Below are positions 12,346 to 20,990 of a stretch of DNA of 64,000 nt, one piece after another. This stretch comes from CADEDH01 sp965216205 (GTDB taxonomy: Bacteria; Actinomycetota; Acidimicrobiia; Acidimicrobiales; SZUA-35). The stretch lies in contig OZ244139.1 of assembly GCA_965216205.1 (NCBI GenBank), positions 3,348,001 to 3,412,000 on the forward strand, given 5' to 3'. A program made the position numbers and the translations under genes. The notes below the pieces were generated by a model. The model saw nothing but the letters and a program-made list of their open reading frames with translations, was not told where the DNA came from and searched no databases. The number at the start of each line of letters is the position of its first letter. Position 1 is the first letter of the stretch.

Positions 12346-12816
12346 TCACGTGGATGCGAGGCCGGCGATCGCCTCGAGATCGTCGGCGAGCGCCTTGCCA
12401 GCACCCTCGGCGGCGATCGCGAGCAACGTATCGTCGCCGGCGACGGTGCCCACCAGCTTCGGGAGGCCCGCCCGGTCGAGCGCTGACGCCACGACGTGGG
12501 CCGATCCCGGCGGTGTGCCGAGCACCACAAGATCCCCGGAGCGGTCCACCGTCACCACCCACTCGCCCAGCACCCGCCGGAGGTGGTCCTCGGGTGCGAG
12601 CTGCTCGGCCGGGAGCTCCGGGATCGCGTAGACCGTCGCCCCGCCCGGGGCGCGGACCTTGATCGCCCCCAGCTCCTCCAGGTCGCGCGACACCGTGGCC
12701 TGGGTGGCCGAGATCCCGTGATCGGCGAGCAGCTCGACCAGCGCCCCCTGGTTGGAGATGGCGCCGTCGGCCAGGAACCTGGCGATGCGGTGCTGCCGCT
12801 GGGCCTTGCTGGTCAT
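12346..12816 (-). CDS. argR: Arginine repressor
   Basis: A 156-residue ArgR/AhrC protein. The N-terminal winged helix has the DNA-reading segment ISATQATVSRDLEELG. The C-terminal domain, which forms hexamers and binds arginine, carries GTVAGDDTLL with its paired aspartates. The ATG overlaps the argF stop as ATGA. It should repress this cluster at the ARG-box-like site before argC (18301-18318). Confidence 0.96.
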   Translation of the reverse strand: MTSKAQRQHRIARFLADGAISNQGALVELLADHGISATQATVSRDLEELGAIKVRAPGGATVYAIPELPAEQLAPEDHLRRVLGEWVVTVDRSGDLVVLGTPPGSAHVVASALDRAGLPKLVGTVAGDDTLLAIAAEGAGKALADDLEAIAGLAST

Positions 12817-13706
12817 CGATCGAGCAGCCACAGCAGGACGCCGCGGATGGCGGCCAGCCGGTTCGCCGCCTGATCCCAGACCCGGCTCCGCTCGCCGTCG
12901 ATCACCGCCGCCGCCACCTCCTCGCCGCGGTGGGCCGGGAGGCAGTGGAGGAAGACCGCGCCACCGGCCTCGGCCATCAGCTTCTCGTCGACGGTGTAGC
13001 CCTCGAACGCCTGCAACCGCGACGCCCGCTCCGCCTCCTGGCCCATGGAGGTCCACGTGTCGGTGTAGACCACGTCGGCCCCGGCCACCGCCTCGCTCGG
13101 CCGATCGTGGACGGCGACGTCCACCCCGGCGACGGCGAACCGGTCCAGGTCCTCCTCGGCGAAGCCGTACCCCGGCGGCGCCGCGACCCGCATCTCGCCG
13201 CCGAGGAAGCCGACCGCCAATGACAGCGACCGGGCCACGTTGTTGGCGTCGCCGACATAGGTGACGGTCCGTCCCTCGACCGACCCGAACTCGGCTTCGA
13301 TCGTGAGGACGTCAGCGATCGCCTGGAGCGGGTGGGCGTCGTCGGACAGCAGGTTCACCACCGGGACCGCGTCGAGGGCCGCCAGTCGCTCCAACATGCC
13401 GTGGTCGTGGACGCGGGCACAGATCGCGGCGTGATAGCAGGCGAGGGTCCGACCGATGTCCTCGACCGTCTCGCGGGTGTCGAGCCCGATCTCGTCGTTC
13501 GTGATGTACATCGGATGGCCCCCGAGCTGGACCACCGCCATCTCCGTGCTGTTGCGCGTCCTGGCCGACGGCTTCGTGAACACGCACGCCACCCCATGCC
13601 CCGCCAGGAGACCACGGTTGGCCGCCGGGTCGAGCTTCGCCCGCTCGCAGACGTCGGCGAGCTCGTCCGGGGAGAGGTCGTCGATCTCGAGGAGGCTGGG
13701 GGTCAC
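12813..13706 (-). CDS. argF: Ornithine carbamoyltransferase
   Basis: Makes citrulline from ornithine and carbamoyl phosphate. The ornithine motif HCLPAHRGEE is intact, as is GDANNVARSL. The carbamoyl-phosphate loop reads KPSARTRNS, with alanine where STRTR normally has threonine. The start is a GTG overlapping the argD stop (GTGA), giving 297 residues, slightly short of the usual 300-330. Longer readings upstream are out-of-frame argD. The SART change is probably lineage-specific rather than inactivating, because the Ser and both Arg residues remain. Confidence 0.95.
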   Translation of the reverse strand: MTPSLLEIDDLSPDELADVCERAKLDPAANRGLLAGHGVACVFTKPSARTRNSTEMAVVQLGGHPMYITNDEIGLDTRETVEDIGRTLACYHAAICARVHDHGMLERLAALDAVPVVNLLSDDAHPLQAIADVLTIEAEFGSVEGRTVTYVGDANNVARSLSLAVGFLGGEMRVAAPPGYGFAEEDLDRFAVAGVDVAVHDRPSEAVAGADVVYTDTWTSMGQEAERASRLQAFEGYTVDEKLMAEAGGAVFLHCLPAHRGEEVAAAVIDGERSRVWDQAANRLAAIRGVLLWLLDR

Positions 13707-14914
13707 GCCGCAGACTCCAGTTCGTCGAGGATCGGGCCGAGGATCGCAACCGCTTCGGCGATGTGCTCGGCGCCGATTGTGAGCGGGGGCGCCAGCCGGA
13801 TCGCGGTGGGGGTCACACCGTTGACGACGAGCCCCGACTCCAGGCACCGGGCGGCGGCGGCCTGGGCATCGACCCCCGACAGCTCGACGGCCAGGAGCAG
13901 GCCGAGTCCCCGGACCCCCGTGACCTGCTTCAGGGCCAGCACCGCCTCGGTCAGCTCGGCGCCGGTCTTGGTCGCCAGTCCCGGGGCGTCGATCGCGACC
14001 ATCGTGTCGAGCACCGCCCTCGCGGCGGCGGTGGCCAGCGGCTGACCACCGTAGGTGGTGGCGTGATCGCCGGGCTGGAACGCGCTGGCCACCTCGCTCC
14101 TGGCCCAACACGCCCCGATCGGAACGCCGTTGCCGAGCGCCTTTGCCATCGTCACCACGTCGGGTTGCACGTCGAAGTGCTGGAACCCGAACCACCGCCC
14201 GGTCCGCCCGAGGCCGGTCTGCACCTCGTCGACCATGAAGAGGATGTCGCGCTCGTCGCACAGCCGACGCACGCCCTGGAAGTACTCGACCGTCGCCGGG
14301 TTCACCCCGCCCTCGCCCTGGACCGGCTCGAGCAGCACGGCGGCCACGGTGTCGTCGAGCGCCTTCTCCAGCTCGTCGAGATCGTCCCAGATCACGTGCC
14401 GGAACCCTTCGGGCAGCGGCTGGAACGTGTCCCACTTCTGCGGCTGCCCGGTGGCGGCCAGGGTTGCGAGGGTCCTGCCGTGGAAGCTCTGGAAAGCGCA
14501 TACCACCACGTGGCGGCCGGGGCCGCCGTAGCGGCGGGCGAGCTTGATCGCGGCCTCGTTCGACTCGGCCCCCGAGTTGCAGAAGAACACCTGTCCACCG
14601 AGTTGCTGCCCGTCACCGATGAGCCGGTCGAGCTCGCGGGCCACCGCCCAGTTGTGCTCGGTGGCGTACAGGTTCGACACGTGCAGCAGCCGCTGGGCCT
14701 GGTTGGTCAGCGCCTCGGCCACGGCCGGGTGGGCGTGGCCGAGGCTGGTGACGGCCAGCCCCGACAGGAAGTCGAGGTAGCGGGTGTCGTCGCGGTCCCA
14801 GAGGTACGGCCCCTCACCCCGCACGAACTGCACCGACGGCGGGCCGTAGGTGGGCATGAGTGGGCAGTGGTCGAGCTCGGTGGTGGCACCCACCGCGGTC
14901 CGATGGTCGGTCAT
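13703..14914 (-). CDS. argD: Acetylornithine aminotransferase
   Basis: A PLP-dependent class III aminotransferase (403 residues) making N-acetylornithine. Seen are NSGAESNEAAIKLAR, FHGRTLATLAATGQ, the cofactor-contacting DEVQTGLGRTG, and the lysine region TMAKALGNG that forms the Schiff base. The ATG at 14914 is chosen over one 9 codons upstream because AGGGGAAG lies at the right distance. A 30-bp tandem repeat array fills the gap to argB. Its stop overlaps argF. Confidence 0.96.
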   Translation of the reverse strand: MTDHRTAVGATTELDHCPLMPTYGPPSVQFVRGEGPYLWDRDDTRYLDFLSGLAVTSLGHAHPAVAEALTNQAQRLLHVSNLYATEHNWAVARELDRLIGDGQQLGGQVFFCNSGAESNEAAIKLARRYGGPGRHVVVCAFQSFHGRTLATLAATGQPQKWDTFQPLPEGFRHVIWDDLDELEKALDDTVAAVLLEPVQGEGGVNPATVEYFQGVRRLCDERDILFMVDEVQTGLGRTGRWFGFQHFDVQPDVVTMAKALGNGVPIGACWARSEVASAFQPGDHATTYGGQPLATAAARAVLDTMVAIDAPGLATKTGAELTEAVLALKQVTGVRGLGLLLAVELSGVDAQAAAARCLESGLVVNGVTPTAIRLAPPLTIGAEHIAEAVAILGPILDELESAA

Positions 14915-14940
14915 GGTCTTCCCCTTCTGGTTCGATGTCA

Positions 14941-15080
14941 TCTGTCACCGGCTGGCCGGTCATGCATCATCCGGTCACCGGCTGGCCGGTCACGCATCAT
15001 CCGGTCACCGGCTAGCCGGTCACGCATCATCCGGTCACCGGCTAGCCGGTCACGCATCATCCGGTCACCGGCTAGCCGGT
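14941..15080. repeat. 30-bp tandem repeat array between argB and argD
   Basis: Units begin at 14941, 14971, 15001, 15031 and 15061, four full and one partial, with an exact 30-bp period. Each unit holds the 12-bp palindrome CCGGCTAGCCGG (CCGGCTGGCCGG in the two units nearest argD) and two copies of CCGGTCAC. The last unit is the 3' end of argB itself, stop codon included, so the array appears to have grown by duplicating that end. The argB-proximal units are the most alike. The unit length is a multiple of three. Confidence 0.93.
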
Positions 15081-15935
15081 GACCATCGTGCCGATGCCGG
15101 CATCGGTGAACAGTTCGAGCAGCAGCACGTGTGGAACACGTCCGTCGAGCATGTGGGCGTTGGCGGCGCCGGCCTTCACGGCCTCGATGCACGACGCCAC
15201 CTTCGGCACCATCCCGCCGGTGATGGCGCCATCGGCGATCGCCGCCTCGAGGTCACCGACCGTGGTCCTGGTGACCAGGCTCGCGTCGTCGTCGACGTCG
15301 GTGAGCAGGCCCGGCACGTTGGTGAGGTAGACCACCTTCTCGGCGCCGAGCGCGCCGCCGAGGGCGCCGGCGACGGTGTCGGCGTTGATGTTCAGCGCCT
15401 GGCCGTTCACGTCGGCCCCGATCGACGAGATCACGGGGATCAGGTCTTCGGCCAGGAGCCGCTCGACGATGCCGGGGTTCACGGCCACGATGTCGCCGAC
15501 GAAGCCGAGCTCGGGATCCCGGATCTGGGCGACGATGAGCCCCCCGTCCTCGCCCGACATGCCGACGGCGTAGGCGCCGTGCACATTGATCTGGCCGACG
15601 ATGTCGCGCCCGACCTTGCCGACGAGCACCATCCGGGCGACGTCGAGCGTCTCGGCGTCGGTGACCCGCAGCCCGTCCCGGAACTCGGTCTCCTTGCCGA
15701 GCCGGCCGAGGAGCTCGCCGATCTGGGGCCCGCCGCCGTGGACGACGACCGGCTTGAGGCCGACGGAGCGGAGCATCACCACGTCCTCGGCGAACGTGCG
15801 GGCCAGATCGTCGTCGACCATGGCGTTGCCGCCGAGCTTGACGACGACGATCGAGCCCCGGAACCGCTGGATGTAGGGCAGCGCCTCGACGAGCGCCCGG
15901 GTCCGCTGCTCGGGCGAGTAGCCGCGATCGGTCAT
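15072..15935 (-). CDS. argB: Acetylglutamate kinase
   Basis: Phosphorylates N-acetylglutamate, usually the arginine-inhibited step. The 287-residue amino acid kinase shows VVKLGGNAM near the N-terminus, VVVHGGGPQI for acetylglutamate, NINADTVAG and GGMVPKV. ATG overlaps the argJ stop as ATGA. The final codons and the TAG stop form the first copy of the 30-bp repeat, so changes in the array could alter the C-terminus. Confidence 0.97.
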   Translation of the reverse strand: MTDRGYSPEQRTRALVEALPYIQRFRGSIVVVKLGGNAMVDDDLARTFAEDVVMLRSVGLKPVVVHGGGPQIGELLGRLGKETEFRDGLRVTDAETLDVARMVLVGKVGRDIVGQINVHGAYAVGMSGEDGGLIVAQIRDPELGFVGDIVAVNPGIVERLLAEDLIPVISSIGADVNGQALNINADTVAGALGGALGAEKVVYLTNVPGLLTDVDDDASLVTRTTVGDLEAAIADGAITGGMVPKVASCIEAVKAGAANAHMLDGRVPHVLLLELFTDAGIGTMVTG

Positions 15936-17209
15936 GACCGGTACCCCGCGTTGATGTCGATGTAGCCGTGGGTGAGGTCGCAGGTCCAGACGGACGCCTC
16001 GCCGTCGCCGATCCCCACGTCGACGGTCAACAGCACCTCGTCGCCCCGCAGGTGCTCGGTGGCCCGCTCCTCGGAGTAGCCGGGTAGCACCATGCCGTTC
16101 TCGGTCACCGCTTCGGGGCCGATCGCGATGGCCAACCTGTCACGGTCGGCCCGTTGGCCGGCCTTGCCGACCGCCATCACGATCCGGCCCCAGTTCGCAT
16201 CCTCGGCGGCGAGGGCGGTCTTGACGAGCGGCGAGTTGCCGATGGCGAGAGCGATCGCCTTGGCTGCTGCGTCGTGCTCGGCCCCGGTCACCCGTACCTC
16301 GACGAACTTCGTGGCCCCCTCCCCATCGCGGACGATCTGGTGGGCGAGGTCGAGGTTGACGCGATCGAGTGCTGCGGTGAAGGCGTCCCAGCCGGGGTCA
16401 CCTGCGCCGCGGATCGGCTCGTTGCCGGCCCTGCCCGTCGCCAGCAGGAGCACCGTGTCGCTGGTGGAGGTGTCGCTGTCGACCGTGATCCGGTTGTAGC
16501 TCGCCTCGACGCTGTCCCGCAGCGCGAGTTGGGCCGCCTCGGGCGTGACCGCCAGGTCGGTGAAGACGAACGAGAGCATCGTGGCCATGTCGGGGGCGAT
16601 CATCCCGCTGCCCTTGGCGATACCCACGATCGTGCCCGCTGGCTCGGCCACCCTGGCGGCCGATCCCTTCGGGTAGGTGTCGGTCGTCCGGATCGCGTTC
16701 GCCGCCTCCAGCCACGTGCCACCGTCGGCTGCGGCCAGGAGCGGGAGGGCATCGGTCAGCGCCGTCGGGTCGAGCGTCTCACCGATCACCCCGGTCGAGG
16801 CGAGGAAGACCTCGGCCGGCTCGCACCCCAGCTCGGCCGCGATCGTGGCGGCCGTCAGCTCGGCGGCGGTGTCGCCAGCGCTGCCGGTGAACGCGTTGGC
16901 GTTGCCCGCATTGCACACGATGGCTCTGGCGGTTCCCACTGCGGGGCCGCCGCCGTTGCCGGTCGCGACCCGGTCGCCGGTGAGCAGGCGCCGGCACCAG
17001 TCGACCGGAGCGGAGGGGCACAGCGACGAGGTGAAGGTTCCGGCCACGGTGGTCCCCGGGTCGAGCCTGGCCAGCATCAGGTCAGCTCGCTTCTGGTAGC
17101 GAAGGCCGGCGGCCAGGGTGGAGGTGGTGACCCCGGCCACCGGGGGGAGGTCGGGGAAGGCGGCAGGGGCCAGCGGCGAGACCGGCTCGGCGGCGGCATC
17201 GGTGGTCAC
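15932..17209 (-). CDS. argJ: Bifunctional glutamate N-acetyltransferase / ornithine acetyltransferase
   Basis: Recycles the acetyl group from acetylornithine to glutamate. The self-cleavage site lies in IAPDMATMLSF: cleavage before the threonine of ATML frees the nucleophile of the beta chain. KGSGMI and NSPLVKTAL are also typical. The start is the GTG at 17209 overlapping the argC stop, giving 425 residues. Whether it also uses acetyl-CoA cannot be told from sequence, but no argA is seen nearby. Confidence 0.96.
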   Translation of the reverse strand: MTTDAAAEPVSPLAPAAFPDLPPVAGVTTSTLAAGLRYQKRADLMLARLDPGTTVAGTFTSSLCPSAPVDWCRRLLTGDRVATGNGGGPAVGTARAIVCNAGNANAFTGSAGDTAAELTAATIAAELGCEPAEVFLASTGVIGETLDPTALTDALPLLAAADGGTWLEAANAIRTTDTYPKGSAARVAEPAGTIVGIAKGSGMIAPDMATMLSFVFTDLAVTPEAAQLALRDSVEASYNRITVDSDTSTSDTVLLLATGRAGNEPIRGAGDPGWDAFTAALDRVNLDLAHQIVRDGEGATKFVEVRVTGAEHDAAAKAIALAIGNSPLVKTALAAEDANWGRIVMAVGKAGQRADRDRLAIAIGPEAVTENGMVLPGYSEERATEHLRGDEVLLTVDVGIGDGEASVWTCDLTHGYIDINAGYRS

Positions 17210-18282
17210 GGGTACATCCCGGCGACGGCGAGCCCGGTGGTCTCGGGGAGACCGACGGCGAGGTTGGCGCACTGGATCGCCATCCCCGACGCGCCCTTCA
17301 TCAGGTTGTCGAGCGCACCGATCCCGACGACCCAACCGGTTCTCGGATCGACCCTGGCCGTCAGGTGGACGGCATTCGAGCCGAGCGTTGCCTTGGTGGA
17401 CGGGCTCCGATCGTGAACCACCACGAACGGCTCGTCGCGGTAGAAATCGGCCATCGCCGCCTGGGCGGCAGCGGAGTCGATCCCGACACCCGACTCGGTC
17501 GGCCGGGCGTAGCAGGTGGCGAGGATGCCCCGGTTCATCGGCACGAGGTGCGGGGTGAAGATCACCGACGTGCCGGCTCCCGTCCGCTCGTCGAGCGCCT
17601 GCTCGATCTCCGGTGTGTGCCGGTGGGTGAGCAGGCCGTAGGCGGTGACGTCCTCGTCGACCGTGCAGAACGTGGTGTGCGGCTTCGGAGGGCGCCCGGC
17701 CCCGCTCACGCCGGTGATCAGGTCGACCACCAGGCCGCTCGGCTCGATCAGCCCCGCGGCGAGGAGTGGGGCGAGCGTGAGAACCGCGGTTGCGGCGTTG
17801 CAGCCGGTGGCCGCGATCAGCTCGGCCCCAGCGATCTTGTCACGGAAGAGCTCCGGCAGGCCGTAGACGGCCTCGTCGAGCAGCTCGGGGCACGTGTGGG
17901 CGGCCCCGTACCAGTCGGGGTAGAGGCCGGCGTCGTGCAGCCGGAAGTCGGAGCCGAGGTCCACGATGTGGCCGACGGTGCCCTTGAACTCGGGCACGAC
18001 GTCCATGCTGACGCCGTGGGGCAGCCCGCAGAACACCACATCGAGGCCATCGAGCGCCGCGGGGTCGTAGGGGTCGTAGCGGCGGTCGCCGTAGGCGAGC
18101 GCGAGGCTGGGGTAGAGATCGGCGATGGGCTGGCCCGCCTGGCTGTCGCCCGTGGCGACGACCACCTCGAAGGAGGGGTGGCCGGCGAGGAGCCGCAGGA
18201 GCTCGGCGCCCGTGTAGCCGGACGCCCCGACGATCCCGATGCGATGGGTGGTGGCCGGCGAGGCGGCGATGGATTCGGTCAC
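17206..18282 (-). CDS. argC: N-acetyl-gamma-glutamyl-phosphate reductase
   Basis: NADPH-dependent reduction of acetylglutamyl phosphate. GIVGASGYTGAELLRLL is the nucleotide-binding start. The catalytic cysteine lies in AATGCNAATA, where most homologues have GCYPTA. Length 358. It is the first gene of the arg cluster. The start is GTG. A promoter (TTGCAT, 17 nt, TATGTT) ends 7 nt upstream, so the message is probably leaderless, and no Shine-Dalgarno is seen. Confidence 0.96.
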   Translation of the reverse strand: MTESIAASPATTHRIGIVGASGYTGAELLRLLAGHPSFEVVVATGDSQAGQPIADLYPSLALAYGDRRYDPYDPAALDGLDVVFCGLPHGVSMDVVPEFKGTVGHIVDLGSDFRLHDAGLYPDWYGAAHTCPELLDEAVYGLPELFRDKIAGAELIAATGCNAATAVLTLAPLLAAGLIEPSGLVVDLITGVSGAGRPPKPHTTFCTVDEDVTAYGLLTHRHTPEIEQALDERTGAGTSVIFTPHLVPMNRGILATCYARPTESGVGIDSAAAQAAMADFYRDEPFVVVHDRSPSTKATLGSNAVHLTARVDPRTGWVVGIGALDNLMKGASGMAIQCANLAVGLPETTGLAVAGMYP

Positions 18283-18288
18283 TGGGAG

Positions 18289-18318
18289 AACATACAGTTC
18301 GACGGATAATTATGCAAG
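18289..18318 (-). promoter_or_regulatory. arg cluster promoter with overlapping ARG-box-like operator
   Basis: On the minus strand the -35 TTGCAT (18312-18317) and the -10 TATGTT (18289-18294) are separated by 17 nt. The segment at 18301-18318 (TGCATAATTATCCGT core) resembles the ARG box TGAATwwwwATTCA and covers the -35. ArgR, encoded in the same cluster, would block RNA polymerase directly. The second half-site is imperfect. Confidence 0.72.
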
Positions 18319-18399
18319 CGGGTTCGGGCCGGTCGCTGGGCCGAGCCGTGGTGCATCCGTCGGCTGGCGTCGACTACCGTGCCTGCGATGATGAGGCAC

Positions 18400-18422
18400 G
18401 AGTTTCGTCGTACGCGAAACTC
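18400..18422. promoter_or_regulatory. Inverted repeat upstream of uridine kinase
   Basis: GAGTTTCG and CGAAACTC form perfect 8-bp arms around a 7-nt spacer, 25 nt before the udk ATG. It could be a repressor site or a small RNA hairpin. No known operator was matched. Confidence 0.5.
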
Positions 18423-18446
18423 CGAGCCGCACCATGACGGGCGGCC

Positions 18447-19082
18447 ATGAGCGTACTGATCGGCATCTGTGGCGGCAGCGGCTCCGGCAAGACGACGCTG
18501 GCCGGGAAGCTCGCCGAGCGATTTCGTCGCACCCGGGGGCCCGCCGCCGCCAGCGTGCTGAGCTTCGATGCCTACTACCACGATCGCGCCGATCTCTCGC
18601 TCGAGGAGCGGGCGACGATCAACTACGACCACCCCGACGCTCTCGATCACGACCTCCTCGTCGACCATCTGGGCCTGCTCCGGGCGGGGCGACCAGCCGA
18701 GGTACCGGTCTACGACTTCACCACCCACAGCCGATCGAAGCAGATCGCCCGGGTCGAACCCGCCGAGGTGGTCCTCGTGGAGGGGATCCTCCTCTTCCAG
18801 TCGGAGCGGGTGCGGGAGCTACTCGACCTCCGGGTCTTCCGGCGTTGCCCGGAGGAGGTTCGGTTCAGCCGTCGGATCGGTCGGGACATCGCCGAGCGGG
18901 GCCGGTCGCTGGCCTCGGTCGAGGCCCAGCTCGCCGCCACGGTCAAGCCGATGCACGATCGCTTCGTCGAACCGTATGCAGCCGCCGCCGAGGTGGTGAC
19001 CGAGCACGGCGACGATCTCGACGCGGTCACCGAGCGGATCGCCGGCAGGATCGAGTCACTGCTCACCGCCCGTCACGGGTGA
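18447..19082 (+). CDS. udk: Uridine kinase
   Basis: Salvages uridine or cytidine by phosphorylation. The P-loop GGSGSGKTT lies at residues 9-17. YYHD, NYDHPDALDHDLL and YDFTTHSR are uridine-kinase landmarks that bind the nucleoside and close the active site. At 211 residues the length is right. It stands alone on the plus strand, divergent from argC and convergent with pepF. Phosphoribulokinase relatives share the fold, but YDFTTHSR favours uridine kinase. Confidence 0.93.
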   Translation: MSVLIGICGGSGSGKTTLAGKLAERFRRTRGPAAASVLSFDAYYHDRADLSLEERATINYDHPDALDHDLLVDHLGLLRAGRPAEVPVYDFTTHSRSKQIARVEPAEVVLVEGILLFQSERVRELLDLRVFRRCPEEVRFSRRIGRDIAERGRSLASVEAQLAATVKPMHDRFVEPYAAAAEVVTEHGDDLDAVTERIAGRIESLLTARHG

Positions 19083-19117
19083 GCGGAGCCCGGAGCCCAG
19101 CCCGGCGGGGCCATCGC

Positions 19118-20929
19118 TCAGCGGGTGCTACGACCTGCGGCGGCGGCCGCGTCGGTGGCGCGCTGCAGCTGGTCGTCGACGATCGCCAGCCCGCCGTCCC
19201 AGAAGCCGGGATCGTTCAGGTCGCAGTCGACGATCGCCGCCAGACGATCGGGAGGCATCGAGCCGCCGGACGACAAGAGGTCGAGATAGGCGGGGACGAA
19301 CGACTCCCCGGCCGCCTCGTAGCGGGCGTAGACCGACAGTGCGAGCAGTTGCCCGTAGGCGTACGCGTAGACGTACCCGGGCGTTCCGATGAAGTGCGGA
19401 ATGTAGGACCACCAGCTCCGGTAGCCGTCGGTCAGCTCCACAGCGTCGCCCATCATCGCCGTCTGGGTCTCGGCCCACAGGTCACCGAACCGCTCGACGG
19501 AGAGCTCGCCGTCGGTACGCCGCGCCGTGTGGCACGCGTGCTCGAAGCGGTTCATCGCCACCTGCCGGAACACCGTGGCGATCGAGTCGTCGATGGTCGA
19601 CGCCAGCAGAGCGAACCGCTCACCAGGGTCGTCGATCATCGCGAGCAACCGCTTGTTGGTGACCGTCTCGCCGAACACGGACGCGGTCTCGGCCAGGGTC
19701 AGCGGCGTGCCCTGGTGGAAGATCCCCTGCTCGCGGGAGAGGTAGGCGTGGACACCATGGCCGAGCTCGTGGGCCAGGGTCAGTACGTCGCGCGGCTTGG
19801 ACGTCCAGTTGAGCAGGACGTAGGGGTGGTGGGAGGGCACGGTGTAGGCGCAGAAGGCACCCGGCTGCTTGCCCGGCCGAACCGGCGCATCGATCCAACG
19901 CTCGCCGATGAAACGGTCGACGATCGACGCCAGCTCTGGTGAGAACGAGTCGTAGGCGTCCCGCACCACCGAGGTCGCTTCCTGCCAGCCGATCTCCTGG
20001 GCACCGTCGGCCACGGCCGCCATGCGGTCGTAGTCGGCGAGCTTGTCCACCTCCAGCACCTCGGCCTTCAGCCGGTACCACCGTTGCGGGATGTCGTAGC
20101 GGGCCACGACGGCCGAAACGAGCGCCTCGACCGACTCGTCGCTCGCCTCGTTGTCCAGGTTCCTGCTCGAGACCCAGGTGTCGAACGAGCGGAGACGATC
20201 GTCTATCGACTTGTCGAGCAGGAGGGTGTTGTAGATGAACGCCCTCGTCCGCAGCCCCGGCTCGAGACCGTCGGTGACCGCCTCGGCCGCCGAGCGGCGG
20301 ACCTCACGGTCGGCGTCGGAGAGGCGGGACAGGCCCTGTTCGAGGCTGGCCGTCTCCGTGCCGCCGTCACCGTCGTCGAGCTCGACCTCGATCGCCGACG
20401 TGAGCTCCGAGAACAGCCGAACCCACGCCGACCCGCGGGTCACCGACGTCTCGATGAGCACCGTCTCCTCTGCCTCGCTCAAAAGGTGGGGTCGATTGAG
20501 ACGGGTCGTGACCAGGTGGTGGCGGCAGAAGTCGAGGCGGTCGTCGGCCAGCACCGCTTCGGCGTGCTCGTCGTCGACCGCGGCGAACTCGAGCGTGACG
20601 AAGACCAGCAGTGCGCCGACCGCGGTGGACGCCTCCTGGAGCTTCTGCATCTCGGCCCCCCGCTCCGGATCGAGGGTGTTCTCGCTGAATCGGAGCATGC
20701 CGTAGTGACCGGCACGGCTGATCAGCTCGTTGATCTCGGCCACGGCGCTCATCAGCTCGGCCAGCTCGCCGGCGTCGAGCGACGCGACCCGACCCCGGTA
20801 ACCCTGCAGCGATTCGGCCCGCTCCTTGGCGGCTGCGACGAGCTCGTCTGGGGAGGCGGCGTCGCCGAGGAGCGGTTCGAGATCCCAGGTGATGTCGCTG
20901 GCGGCGAGGTCGGCATCGGTGACAGTCAT
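19118..20929 (-). CDS. pepF: Oligoendopeptidase F-like M3 metallopeptidase
   Basis: A cytoplasmic zinc peptidase that cuts short peptides. The metal site HELGHGVH lies in TLAHELGHGVHAYLS, with the third ligand expected in the following ETASVFGE. The N-terminal half is the all-helical M3 domain. Starting at MTVTDAD gives 603 residues, the usual PepF size. No signal peptide is seen. Neighbours are unrelated. Confidence 0.93.
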   Translation of the reverse strand: MTVTDADLAASDITWDLEPLLGDAASPDELVAAAKERAESLQGYRGRVASLDAGELAELMSAVAEINELISRAGHYGMLRFSENTLDPERGAEMQKLQEASTAVGALLVFVTLEFAAVDDEHAEAVLADDRLDFCRHHLVTTRLNRPHLLSEAEETVLIETSVTRGSAWVRLFSELTSAIEVELDDGDGGTETASLEQGLSRLSDADREVRRSAAEAVTDGLEPGLRTRAFIYNTLLLDKSIDDRLRSFDTWVSSRNLDNEASDESVEALVSAVVARYDIPQRWYRLKAEVLEVDKLADYDRMAAVADGAQEIGWQEATSVVRDAYDSFSPELASIVDRFIGERWIDAPVRPGKQPGAFCAYTVPSHHPYVLLNWTSKPRDVLTLAHELGHGVHAYLSREQGIFHQGTPLTLAETASVFGETVTNKRLLAMIDDPGERFALLASTIDDSIATVFRQVAMNRFEHACHTARRTDGELSVERFGDLWAETQTAMMGDAVELTDGYRSWWSYIPHFIGTPGYVYAYAYGQLLALSVYARYEAAGESFVPAYLDLLSSGGSMPPDRLAAIVDCDLNDPGFWDGGLAIVDDQLQRATDAAAAAGRSTR

Positions 20930-20990
20930 GCCCCCATGATGCCGTGACTCGTTCGGGCGCCCTCCATCGCCGGCCGGCCGAACGCCCGTC

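Noticed and set aside
14941..15080. CRISPR array
   Set aside because: The units are contiguous 30-bp tandem copies with no spacers, and no cas genes are present.
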